Positions 1-6,799 are shown, numbered from the stretch's first letter. The stretch is 9,533 nt of DNA from Proteobacteria bacterium UBA1847 (GCA_002338605.1 DDIP01000214.1:13539-23071); one strand, 5' to 3'. Notes: generated by a model from the letters alone, not told the origin. Numbers and translations are program-made.

Positions 1-896
1 GTAACCACCAGCCGGTAGTCGCCATCGGGAACAACGGGGAATCGGTACTCACCCGGACCGAAAACATAGACCGTTCCTGAACTGTCTGTCGTGGTAGCAC
101 CACTGACGATTGACGACGGGAACTGGCTGACGCCGTCGTTGCCGTAGACAGTCGCTGGCAATCCGCTGGTCGCATCAACGATTTCGATCGTAGCACCGCT
201 GACGACACTGCCTGTTCGCGATTCGAACACACGCTGTACAGGGTCCAGCGATGCTGATGCCTGTGCGGTATCGGCCGAATCGGCAGGGTCACTGTAGGAC
301 ACGCGGATTGATGATTTCGGAGACCCCTGTAAAACGCAGTCGCCGGATGTCACGATACCGGATGCTATCGGTAGGTAGCCTGCAAAAATACCGGTGTTCA
401 GACCGGTTTCTGAAAGCTGTATGGTCTCGCTGTCACCGCTGGTCACATCGCTAACGGTGACGACCGCGGTGTCGATGACGAGGTAATCCAGGTTCTGATC
501 GCTGTCCACAAGCCGGATAAATGCCGCCTCACCGATATTGAACGTTGAGGCTGGCGAAACATCCTGCAAAAGTGCCGGATCGATCGTCGTTCCGCCGAGT
601 AGCGTGGGATTAGCAAGATTGACAAAGGCACCGCCCTGGAAGCACGCCGAAGGTCCAACGGCTTCCCGGTAGGTTCCCGATCCTGCTGCTACGACACGGG
701 TAAATTCGACGACGGACGGGCTGCGAATGACCGCAGTGACGACAGACACCGGGTTGCTATCAACGCTTGCCGGCTGTCCGGCAAGGTCTTCGTACACAAG
801 GTTTGCCTGATTGCTGATCACTGCGCCTGGCGGGCCGGCAAACGCCGTACCCACCACCAGAACAGCAGCAAATATCGTGGCCAGGAACCTTGACAT
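1..896 (-). CDS. Large exported surface protein, N-terminal part (runs off left edge)
   Basis: The frame is open from ATG at 896 to the window edge (298 codons), so the C-terminus is missing. Residues 1-20 are a clear signal peptide (MSRFLATIFAAVLVVGTAFA), which fixes the start although no Shine-Dalgarno is visible. Residues 21-66 resemble the N-terminal module of the two larger genes upstream (VISNQANLVYEDLAG, compare VIENTANITYDLAG). Residues 126-176 hold a repeat type known from bacterial adhesins, with DSDQN followed by ETGLNTGIFAGYL. Residues 222-298 look like a transthyretin/carboxypeptidase-regulatory-like beta-sandwich: SGATIEIVDATSG, then a Tyr/Gly-rich stretch ending GDYRLVV. Proteins of this build usually continue into many DUF11 or SdrD-B-like repeats, so a long exported or outer-membrane-associated protein is expected; that is inference. 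It is the last visible gene of the four-gene set and follows a 200-nt gap with strong hairpins. Confidence 0.85.
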   Translation of the reverse strand, partial: MSRFLATIFAAVLVVGTAFAGPPGAVISNQANLVYEDLAGQPASVDSNPVSVVTAVIRSPSVVEFTRVVAAGSGTYREAVGPSACFQGGAFVNLANPTLLGGTTIDPALLQDVSPASTFNIGEAAFIRLVDSDQNLDYLVIDTAVVTVSDVTSGDSETIQLSETGLNTGIFAGYLPIASGIVTSGDCVLQGSPKSSIRVSYSDPADSADTAQASASLDPVQRVFESRTGSVVSGATIEIVDATSGLPATVYGNDGVSQFPSSIVSGATTTDSSGTVYVFGPGEYRFPVVPDGDYRLVV

Positions 897-909
897 GACG
901 GTGCAAGCG

Positions 910-953
910 GTACGCCAGACGTACCTCGGGGGGAGCTTTTGCTCCCCCCGAGG
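910..953. repeat. Strong hairpin pair just upstream of the large surface-protein ATG
   Basis: A perfect 13-bp inverted repeat (924-936 with 941-953, CCTCGGGGGGAGC arms, 4-nt loop TTTT/AAAA) lies 28 nt before the ATG at 896 on the minus strand. A second hairpin, GTACG-N5-CGTAC (910-924), follows directly in the direction of transcription. Neither strand has a convincing T-tract after the stem. It may be an attenuating terminator or RNA-processing/stability element between the 369-aa gene and this gene; which one is not decidable here. Confidence 0.7.
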
Positions 954-1014
954 GTTTACCTGTACACGCTCGCATGAGCCTCGCCCGGGTGGGGCGCTGC
1001 CATGCGCAACAAGC

Positions 1015-1042
1015 TGCCAGCCACTCCCATGAGCGGCTGGCA
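1015..1042. terminator. Imperfect hairpin downstream of the 369-aa gene
   Basis: TGCCAGCC (1015-1022) pairs with GGCTGGCA (1035-1042). After one A/C mismatch, CTC and GAG extend the stem around a CCAT loop. It lies 55 nt past the stop codon of the minus-strand gene at 1097. No U-run follows, so terminator is only one option; an mRNA-stabilising stem within the operon fits equally well. Confidence 0.35.
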
Positions 1043-1096
1043 TGCCTGTCAACGTGTTACGTACTTTGAACACCGTGATACTTCTCTACACGCCTT

Positions 1097-2206
1097 TTAA
1101 GGAGTCGGATCAGGGTCAGCGATCGTGACCTGATACTGAATCGTCAAAGTCGTGTTACCAGCGACAGTGATGCCACCGACAAGATCAGCAGCTCCGACAC
1201 TGATTACCGTGCCGGCAAGATCACAGCCGTCGCCGTCACCGTTCGTTTCCACGTCACAGGCCAGCTGTACACCGTCGTTGTATACGGCGACGTCACTGCC
1301 ATTGTAGACAGCGCCTGCAACGTTGAGCGAAAGGTCGACCGCATTACCGAGTTCGGTCAGATCGTCACTCAGCGACACAGCATCAGCATCCGTTGCACTG
1401 CTATTGACGACGCTAATGGTGTACTCAACCGTTGCGCCCGGAATCGGCAAGCCGCTTCCAAGATCACCGGCAACTACGGCGTACGCCTTGGTCACAGCCA
1501 GCGAAGCCGTAACAACATTGAAGCCGTCAGTCTGGCTTTCAACGCCGTCATTGCCCGCATCAGCAAACACGTTCTCGATGCCGAGATCGGTATTCGCTAC
1601 GCCATCAACCAGCGCCGCACCTTCGACCGATGCCGTTCCCGGCTCAGCCGCTGTAGCGTCGATCTGGATACCGGCAACCTGGCCGTTCAGCAGCGCAAGC
1701 GCAGCATCACCCCAGACGCGAATGATCACGTCCTCGTCCGCCGGCAATTCGTCAACGAACTGCGGACCACCCTGCACGGGTGCGGTGTCGGCAATGAAGT
1801 CACCACTAACGGCGAACTCGGCATTCGACATATCAGCGGTATCGCCAACACCCCGAACTGTTGTTACACCGGCCTGATCAAGCAACAGGTTGAAATCGAG
1901 TGGCGAGTTCGAGTCGTTGGTCAACAACAAATCAAAAAACGCGTCGTTTTCACCTGGCGTTACGTCGACCAGTGCGCCGCCCACCAGGCTCAGCGTAAAG
2001 TCGACCCGGCGATCGACGACAAAACTGACGGATGAGGTCAAATCTGTCTGGTCGACACCGTTGACGTCATAGTCAACAGTCACCGTATTATCAACGGCGG
2101 TTCCTGCCGCGGTACCAATAGCCATCGCCTGTTGCGTAAACAACAGTACGCCGGCCATGGCGCCTAGCCTGAGTATCAGGCCTGTCTTTCCTGTCAAAGG
2201 TTTCAT
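1097..2206 (-). CDS. Exported DUF11-type beta-rich protein (369 aa)
   Basis: The signal peptide is MKPLTGKTGLILRLGAMAGV then LLFTQQAMA, with cleavage likely after AMA (residue 29). Residues 30-70 carry the shared N-terminal module, GTAAGTAVDNTVTVDYDVNG then SSVSFVVDRR. Residues 234-365 form a DUF11-like domain: a SLAVTKAY strand, PIPGATVEYTISVVNSSATD, and a closing NTTLTIQYQVTI. Two cysteines (317 and 328) flank an acidic NGDGDG loop that could bind a cation or form a disulphide. The start is ATG at 2206 because AAGGAG (2214-2219) sits 7 nt before it; an in-frame GTG at 2209 would leave only 4 nt. DUF11 proteins are cell-surface or secreted beta-sandwich proteins without known enzymatic activity, so no biochemical role is assigned. 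It is third of four co-directional genes, 77 nt after the previous stop. Confidence 0.85.
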   Translation of the reverse strand: MKPLTGKTGLILRLGAMAGVLLFTQQAMAIGTAAGTAVDNTVTVDYDVNGVDQTDLTSSVSFVVDRRVDFTLSLVGGALVDVTPGENDAFFDLLLTNDSNSPLDFNLLLDQAGVTTVRGVGDTADMSNAEFAVSGDFIADTAPVQGGPQFVDELPADEDVIIRVWGDAALALLNGQVAGIQIDATAAEPGTASVEGAALVDGVANTDLGIENVFADAGNDGVESQTDGFNVVTASLAVTKAYAVVAGDLGSGLPIPGATVEYTISVVNSSATDADAVSLSDDLTELGNAVDLSLNVAGAVYNGSDVAVYNDGVQLACDVETNGDGDGCDLAGTVISVGAADLVGGITVAGNTTLTIQYQVTIADPDPTP

Positions 2207-2213
2207 CACGGTA

Positions 2214-2219
2214 CTCCTT
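2214..2219 (-). promoter_or_regulatory. Shine-Dalgarno AAGGAG deciding the ATG at 2206
   Basis: AAGGAG lies 7 nt from ATG 2206 but only 4 nt from GTG 2209, favouring the ATG. Confidence 0.75.
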
Positions 2220-2283
2220 ACCTCTTAATTAGCCGGATCATTCCGACGTTTGCCAAAGCGAAGGCTTGCCTTACACAAGACCT

Positions 2284-2754
2284 TCATTCCAAAACGGCTG
2301 CGAAACGAGCGGTTGCCTGCGCGCCTGCATCCAGGTTGTTTCTCAATACCCAACGAACGTGCGTGTAATCGCTGGCCTCGGCCGCGCGCGTTTCGCCATC
2401 CTCGGTTACGGTCAGCTGCTCGGCCGCAGCGAATGTCTCGCCACCGTCGACCGAAAACTGCAAATCGGCACCGGGGCCAAAACCAGAACCTTCGACGTAC
2501 ACAAGGTCTGCGGCAATCGGGTTGGTTATGACGACGTTGTCCGCCACTTCGTCGCTGACGTTCGTAAACGTGATCGTGTAAAACACGGTCTCGCCAGGAA
2601 CAACAACATCAGCCGCAACCAGCCGTGTATCAGACTCGCCGTTGTCATTGACAAAAACTTCCTGCTTCTGCACGACCGTCTGCACGTCGAGGTGCGATTG
2701 TGCCGCGACCGAAAAACTCGCGATTACCAGCACCAGTCCACTAAAAATTCTCAT
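2284..2754 (-). CDS. Small exported DUF11-like protein (156 aa)
   Basis: Residues 1-19 (MRIFSGLVLVIASFSVAAQ) are a compact signal peptide. The mature protein is essentially one DUF11-like unit: DVQTVVQKQEVFV, then VPGETVFYTITFTNVSDEVA, DNVVITNPI and VEGSG near residues 85-90, ending HVRWVLRNNLDAGAQATARF. The N-terminal module of its neighbours is absent, so it is a minimal single-domain member. GGAGGG (2764-2769) lies 9 nt before the ATG. It starts 43 nt after the stop of the upstream 338-aa gene, so co-transcription is very likely. Function is unknown. Such small members could be periplasmic or secreted partners of the larger ones, but nothing in the sequence shows that. Confidence 0.87.
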   Translation of the reverse strand: MRIFSGLVLVIASFSVAAQSHLDVQTVVQKQEVFVNDNGESDTRLVAADVVVPGETVFYTITFTNVSDEVADNVVITNPIAADLVYVEGSGFGPGADLQFSVDGGETFAAAEQLTVTEDGETRAAEASDYTHVRWVLRNNLDAGAQATARFAAVLE

Positions 2755-2797
2755 TTCGCTCTTCCCTCCAATTGCTATTCGCTCTTGATATTCAATT

Positions 2798-3814
2798 TCA
2801 TTCGTCGATCGTTACCTGGAAAACAACAGTTTGAATGCCATCTGCCTGTGTCAGATCGCCGAGCCGCACGACAACTGTCGCCGGGCCACTCGAATCCAGC
2901 TCGCCCGCATCACCATCGACGGCGTCGCTGATCGCGCCACCGTTTAGCGTGATGCTTGCGGGTACAAAAGGAGTGAACATCGGAATCGCATCTCGGAGGG
3001 TGCTCGCCGTAGCAACTCCTGCGCTGGTGACTTCAACGGTGATCGTGTAGGTAATCGTGGCACCCGGAATGGGCTGGTTACCACCGTTTGGATCGTTGAC
3101 CAGCTGCGCCTTGACGACGCTGATCAGAACCTCAGAAACGAGATACTCACCGGTCGCCGCAGCGGACCCGGTTGTTGTACCGATGACGGCGTCGACACCA
3201 CCGTCGCCCTGGCCGGCGAAAACAGTTCCCGCCGGGCCGCTGCCGGTCATCGATGTCGCGGTAAGTTGGCTGCGACCGATTTGACCATTACTGGCGGTAC
3301 CCGGAATGTCATTAACAATAAACACATTTACTGAAGCGTCCGGCGCCAGCAGCGGTTCGTTACTTCCCGGAACGTAGGCCTGATCCGGAGCATCGAATAC
3401 GCCGTTCGAATTACTGTCGAAAAAGATCGCCGGGACTGCCGGATTCGGATCGAAATCATCACCGCCGATTGCACTGTCGATCGCCAGCGCAAAGGCTTCA
3501 TCGCCGTTACCGATGTTCGTCACGGTAAATAACAGGGCACGATTCAGATCATTGGGTGCAACCAGCGTCTGCGGACTTTGCAGTGTGGTCGTTACGTTAA
3601 TGCGCTCAGCAACAACGATACTGGTCGTATTGGACTGTAGCGCCAGCGGTGTACCGGCAAGGTCGTAGGTGATATTCGCCGTATTCTCGATTACTGTGCC
3701 AACCGCGGTACCGGCAGCATTGGCCGGATTGCCGAGCAGAATACACAAACACAGTATCGAGGCTCGCCGCATCCAGACGAATGCCGGCGACATTTCCAAG
3801 TCTGCCAAATTCAA
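2798..3814 (-). CDS. Exported DUF11-type protein, first gene of the surface-protein operon (338 aa)
   Basis: The chosen start is TTG at 3814, because AAAGGA (3822-3827) is 7 nt upstream. ATG codons at residue 8 (3793) and residue 15 (3772) lack a good Shine-Dalgarno, though a start at residue 15 would give the most classical signal peptide (MRRASILCLCILLGNPANA). Either way it is exported, with cleavage near residue 33. The shared module follows: AGTAVGTVIENTANITYDLA then SNTTSIVVAER (34-71). Residues 133-147 (DSNSNGVFDAPDQAY) look like an acidic calcium-binding-type loop. Residues 229-336 form a DUF11-like domain (LISVVKAQL, PIPGATITYTITVEVTSAG, final TVVFQVTIDE). It resembles the 369-aa gene over its whole length, suggesting old duplication. 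No enzymatic role is recognised. Confidence 0.85.
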   Translation of the reverse strand: MNLADLEMSPAFVWMRRASILCLCILLGNPANAAGTAVGTVIENTANITYDLAGTPLALQSNTTSIVVAERINVTTTLQSPQTLVAPNDLNRALLFTVTNIGNGDEAFALAIDSAIGGDDFDPNPAVPAIFFDSNSNGVFDAPDQAYVPGSNEPLLAPDASVNVFIVNDIPGTASNGQIGRSQLTATSMTGSGPAGTVFAGQGDGGVDAVIGTTTGSAAATGEYLVSEVLISVVKAQLVNDPNGGNQPIPGATITYTITVEVTSAGVATASTLRDAIPMFTPFVPASITLNGGAISDAVDGDAGELDSSGPATVVVRLGDLTQADGIQTVVFQVTIDE

Positions 3815-3821
3815 GGTTCAT

Positions 3822-3827
3822 TCCTTT
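3822..3827 (-). promoter_or_regulatory. Shine-Dalgarno AAAGGA supporting the TTG start at 3814
   Basis: AAAGGA is 7 nt before TTG 3814. It also abuts an out-of-frame ATG (3820-3818), which is too close to be used efficiently. Confidence 0.6.
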
Positions 3828-4050
3828 CACAGCAACAATCAACGCGTTGCCTGGCGCCTGCCCGCGATCATTGCGAGCCGAGGTGCAACTGTCGTTTATT
3901 CCGGACGCTAAAGCATTGTTTGGGGGCAATTATTGGTTAAATTGTGATGAAACTCTCACTTTGATCGTGAATCGCCTCACAGTCGCCGTGCATTGAGTGG
4001 CGCTGGCTGCAGCCTCCCGAAGGCGCAATCTGCGGCCGGCAATATGTCAG

Positions 4051-4079
4051 ATTATTGGCACTCGATGGCTGCAGGTCAA
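4051..4079 (-). promoter_or_regulatory. Sigma-70-like promoter for the exported-protein operon
   Basis: Reading the minus strand, TTGACC (4079-4074, 5/6 of TTGACA) and AATAAT (4056-4051, 5/6 of TATAAT) are 17 bp apart. It lies 9 nt beyond the stop codon of the sigma-54 regulator. Transcription would start near 4044, leaving a leader of about 230 nt before the TTG at 3814. The 273-nt gap 3815-4087 otherwise holds no gene. Pattern-based only. Confidence 0.5.
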
Positions 4080-4087
4080 AAGGATTA

Positions 4088-6475
4088 TCAGTCTGGCCTG
4101 ACGATTCCCAGCTTTTTCATTTTTGAGCGCAAGGTACTTGGCGGAATACCCAATTGCGAAGCCGCGCCATTGTCGCCGGAAATTTTCCATTGCGCTTCGT
4201 CAAGAACCGCCACAATGTGCTCTCGTTCCACCAGTTTGAGATTGGCAATCGTTGACGAAATAATTCGAGGTGACTTGTCGTCGGCGCTACTGGAAACCAG
4301 TGGTTCGACGAGATTGACGACTGGCCCGGAATTCGAGATCAATGCGCGCTGAATAATACCGTCCAGTTCGCGAATATTTCCGGGCCAGGAATAAGACCGA
4401 AGTTGACGCATCATCTCCGATGAAATCTCCTGTACATTGCGCCCGAGGCGTTTCGCATGCAATTTTACGAAGTGGTGCGCGAGCAAATCGATATCGTCAC
4501 CGCGGTCACGAAGTGGCGGCAGTTCGATTGGAAACGTGTTGATGCGATAGAACAGGTCCGATCGGAATTCACCGGTCTGTACTGCCGCGACGAGATCGCG
4601 ATTGGTTGCAACGACAAGCCGCACGTCGACCTTGATTGTCTTGGTACCGCCCAGTCTTTCGAATTCCCCTTCCTGCAATACGCGCAATAATTTTGCCTGC
4701 AGCTCGATCGGAATCTCGCCGATCTCATCGAGAAATAGCGTTGATCCGTCAGCAAGATCGAAGCGACCGCGTTTCTTGCTGTCGGCGCTTGTGAACGCAC
4801 CTTTTTCGTGCCCGAACAATTCGCTTTCAATCAGGTTGGCTGGTAACGCGGCGCAGTTGACCTTCACCAGGGGACGATTACGCCGGTCGCTGTGCTCATG
4901 AATAGCTCGTGCAATCAGCTCTTTTCCGGTGCCTGTTTCGCCGAGAATCAGCACCGGTATTCGCGTATTGGCCACCTGGTCCACCTGGTGCAGACAGCGC
5001 AGGACTGCGCTGTTTTCACCGACGATCTCATCGAATCCCTGTCGGCGTTCGACCTCCTCGCGAAGATAGACATTTTCCGCTTCCAGGCGGTCAGTGGCAT
5101 TACGCAATCCGTCCAGCGCATCCGCCAGCGCGCGCTTGGATTTGAAGCGCAGCATTGAATTGGCGAGTACGTCGAGGAATACGCTGACGTCCGACACCAG
5201 TTGATCGCCCCAGGCTTTCTCCTCCACGACACGACCGAGCGTCATGCCACCAACGATTTCGTTTTCGATATTCAGAGGCAGTACGAGTAATGACTTCAGG
5301 TCATTGTTCAGCAGGTTCTGCCTGTCAACAGCCATGTTGTCGGGCAGGTCTTTGACGCTGTCGATTCGAACGACTTCCCGATTGTCCGCGATGTTTTTCC
5401 AGAAAAGGGGGTACTTGTCGATCGACACGGTACCGCCAAAAGGGTTGATTCCAGAACGACTCCAGACGCTGACCACGGATACCCTTTCCTCAACGCGATC
5501 GTCTACCCAGAACATCATTGCGCGGTCCACTTCGAAAAACGTCGCAATTCGCCCGATACATTCGCGTATCGCATCGCTCGCCTGGTCATCCGGCGTCGTT
5601 ACGAGTTTTGTTGAAACATCGGCAACCAGCTTCTGGAATTTTTGCCGATGCCGCAGCTCTGCCTTTGCCAGTCGAATTTCGAGCACGTTACTCTCGACAC
5701 CCCAGATTCGTTCGAGGCAGCCCTTACGAACCACGCCAATCAGGTTAACGCGCAGCGCGCGGTCTTCGCCGGTCAACGTCCTGTAATTGAATTCGTAGTC
5801 CTCAATGCGGTAACCGCTTTCGACAAACGCAGTCATCATCGCCGAGTGCGCCTCGAAATCCTTCGCTCTATCCAGCTCGCCGTAACGCTGCCCGATAATC
5901 TCGGTAATGTCCCCGACCTCAAGCTCACGAACGAACGCGTCGTTGGCGCGATGCAACTGCGCGTCGAGCACCGCATCGATATGTGTGGCGACCGACTCGT
6001 AAATCGACAATGGCATGTCGAATCGGTAGCAGTACACCGAATCCGTCGTGGAATCGAACAGGTAGCGAAAACGGCGATCGGACACATTGCGGCTGCTGCG
6101 CAGGTCTTCGACCAGTGCATTCCGGGATACTACCTCGTGCTCCATTTTTCGACGGACAAACATCAGCATGACAAGGCCGATCGCGATCAAAGCGAACGCC
6201 GTTCTCGACAAACCCCAGTGCAGCCAACTCGCAGAAAAGAAGCTCGAACTTAGCGCCGGTGCAAGCCCCGCGTCCGTAACCATGAAGCCGTAGAGCAGGT
6301 CGGAGATATGGGCGATCGCGGCAACCACGACGCCGGTCGCAATAACGCTGCCGCCGGGCGGCATCTGCCTGTAGCGTTTTGAGGCGCCGGCGACCAGCAC
6401 GTAAATCAGAATCGCGAGTGCGGTTGCAATAACGACAATGTCGACAAGGCTGACGAAGACATCGACACCGGTCAC
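4088..6475 (-). CDS. Membrane-anchored sigma-54 activator: 3 TM, PAS, GAF, AAA+, Fis-type HTH
   Basis: This is a bacterial enhancer-binding protein of 795 aa that should hydrolyse ATP to open sigma-54 RNA polymerase complexes. Residues 9-29, 43-66 and 86-107 are predicted helices followed by VRRK, placing the rest in the cytoplasm. Residues 136-265 look like PAS, 280-440 like GAF, and 446-478 like a short coiled coil. The AAA+ domain (about 481-720) has Walker A GETGTGKE (512-519), Walker B TLFLDEIGE (579-587), VATNRD (622-627), candidate arginine fingers R638 and R644, and WPGNIREL (697-704). The sigma-54 contact loop reads GAFTSA (559-564) instead of GAFTGA. The HTH is at 765-793. There is no receiver domain, so control is probably by ligand or redox sensing. 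GTG 6475 is the first start codon after the upstream in-frame stop; its Shine-Dalgarno is weak. It is transcribed divergently from the receiver/HDOD operon. Confidence 0.95.
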   Translation of the reverse strand: MTGVDVFVSLVDIVVIATALAILIYVLVAGASKRYRQMPPGGSVIATGVVVAAIAHISDLLYGFMVTDAGLAPALSSSFFSASWLHWGLSRTAFALIAIGLVMLMFVRRKMEHEVVSRNALVEDLRSSRNVSDRRFRYLFDSTTDSVYCYRFDMPLSIYESVATHIDAVLDAQLHRANDAFVRELEVGDITEIIGQRYGELDRAKDFEAHSAMMTAFVESGYRIEDYEFNYRTLTGEDRALRVNLIGVVRKGCLERIWGVESNVLEIRLAKAELRHRQKFQKLVADVSTKLVTTPDDQASDAIRECIGRIATFFEVDRAMMFWVDDRVEERVSVVSVWSRSGINPFGGTVSIDKYPLFWKNIADNREVVRIDSVKDLPDNMAVDRQNLLNNDLKSLLVLPLNIENEIVGGMTLGRVVEEKAWGDQLVSDVSVFLDVLANSMLRFKSKRALADALDGLRNATDRLEAENVYLREEVERRQGFDEIVGENSAVLRCLHQVDQVANTRIPVLILGETGTGKELIARAIHEHSDRRNRPLVKVNCAALPANLIESELFGHEKGAFTSADSKKRGRFDLADGSTLFLDEIGEIPIELQAKLLRVLQEGEFERLGGTKTIKVDVRLVVATNRDLVAAVQTGEFRSDLFYRINTFPIELPPLRDRGDDIDLLAHHFVKLHAKRLGRNVQEISSEMMRQLRSYSWPGNIRELDGIIQRALISNSGPVVNLVEPLVSSSADDKSPRIISSTIANLKLVEREHIVAVLDEAQWKISGDNGAASQLGIPPSTLRSKMKKLGIVRPD

Positions 6476-6633
6476 GGTCGGGCCACTTTCTTGGCGTATC
6501 GGGGTGTACTTTGCGTTATCGAACCGGGACCGGGCGGCCGTCCCGAATGGGCGATCCGGCTGTCAGCGAGGCACATCATGTTGCGGTCTTATGCTCTATC
6601 GGTTCGCCCCAGCCCATGCACCATTTCTACACA

Positions 6634-6684
6634 GTCACGAGTCATAAGTCACGATATTTCGCGACTCTGTCGCCATTTCGCGAC
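6634..6684. promoter_or_regulatory. Candidate enhancer (UAS) for the sigma-54 activator
   Basis: Two dyads lie 20 bp centre to centre. The first is GTCACGATATTTCGCGAC (6648-6665, arms GTCrCGA/TCGyGAC); the second is GTCGCCATTTCGCGAC (6669-6684, arms GTCGC/GCGAC). An extra half-site GTCACGA is at 6634-6640. The centres would be about -153 and -133 from the predicted start at 6810, within the usual enhancer range. Two helical turns puts both on one face of the DNA. Assignment to the adjacent regulator is inference. Confidence 0.55.
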
Positions 6685-6691
6685 CACAACA

Positions 6692-6704
6692 CAACTTATT
6701 GATT
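6692..6704 (-). promoter_or_regulatory. IHF site, full consensus match
   Basis: The minus strand reads AATCAATAAGTTG, matching WATCAANNNNTTR at every defined position. It sits between the dyads and the -24/-12 promoter, where IHF bends DNA in many sigma-54 promoters. Confidence 0.5.
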
Positions 6705-6707
6705 ATA
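6702..6707 (-). promoter_or_regulatory. Possible -10 box for the sigma-54 regulator gene
   Basis: A perfect TATAAT on the minus strand, with only a weak -35 (TTACAA, 19 bp away). Transcription from it would run through the dyads and reach GTG 6475 after about 220 nt. It overlaps the IHF match. Weak evidence in A+T-rich DNA. Confidence 0.22.
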
Positions 6708-6729
6708 TTACGAAAGTTACTAATTATTG

Positions 6730-6742
6730 TAAGTTATTGTTT
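6730..6742 (-). promoter_or_regulatory. Second IHF-like site (one mismatch)
   Basis: On the plus strand TAAGTTATTGTTT matches YAANNNNTTGATW except one A-to-T change, followed by a T-rich tract on the side where IHF sites often have one. The centre is about -74 from the predicted start, a usual position for IHF at sigma-54 promoters. Confidence 0.4.
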
Positions 6743-6782
6743 TTTATGTATTTAGTGAATTGGAAGCACGATTTTTCGCCAG

Positions 6783-6799
6783 TTGGCACACTTTCTGCA
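6783..6799 (+). promoter_or_regulatory. Sigma-54 (-24/-12) promoter of the receiver/HDOD operon
   Basis: TTGGCACACTTTCTGCA matches YTGGCACGNNNNTTGCW at 11 of 13 defined positions. The invariant GG (6785-6786) and GC (6797-6798) are exactly 10 bp apart. The predicted start is near 6810, giving an 85-nt leader to the GTG at 6895. A sigma-54 activator gene is divergently adjacent. Confidence 0.8.

Noticed and set aside
1323..1877. 184-codon plus-strand open frame
   Set aside because: Lies wholly inside the 369-aa gene on the other strand; Ser/Thr/Pro/Ala-rich composition is typical of an antisense shadow of a Gly/Asp/Val/Ala-rich protein.
2266..2931. 221-codon plus-strand open frame opposite the exported-protein genes
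   Set aside because: It spans the ends of two well-supported minus-strand genes and the gap between them, has no convincing ribosome site and resembles no family; it is a mirror frame.
3840..3849. Perfect 10-bp palindrome CAACGCGTTG in the leader of the 338-aa gene
   Set aside because: A single short palindrome with no second copy or known motif; chance cannot be excluded.
3943..3960. TGTGA and TCACT as a CRP-type site
   Set aside because: The half-sites are 8 bp apart instead of 6, and the second is imperfect.
4056..4073. TGGCAC followed by CTGCA as a plus-strand sigma-54 promoter
   Set aside because: The GG and GC elements are 12 bp apart rather than 10, and it would point into the end of a convergent gene.
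5642..6253. 203-codon plus-strand open frame
   Set aside because: Antisense to the PAS and membrane part of the sigma-54 activator, with no protein features of its own.
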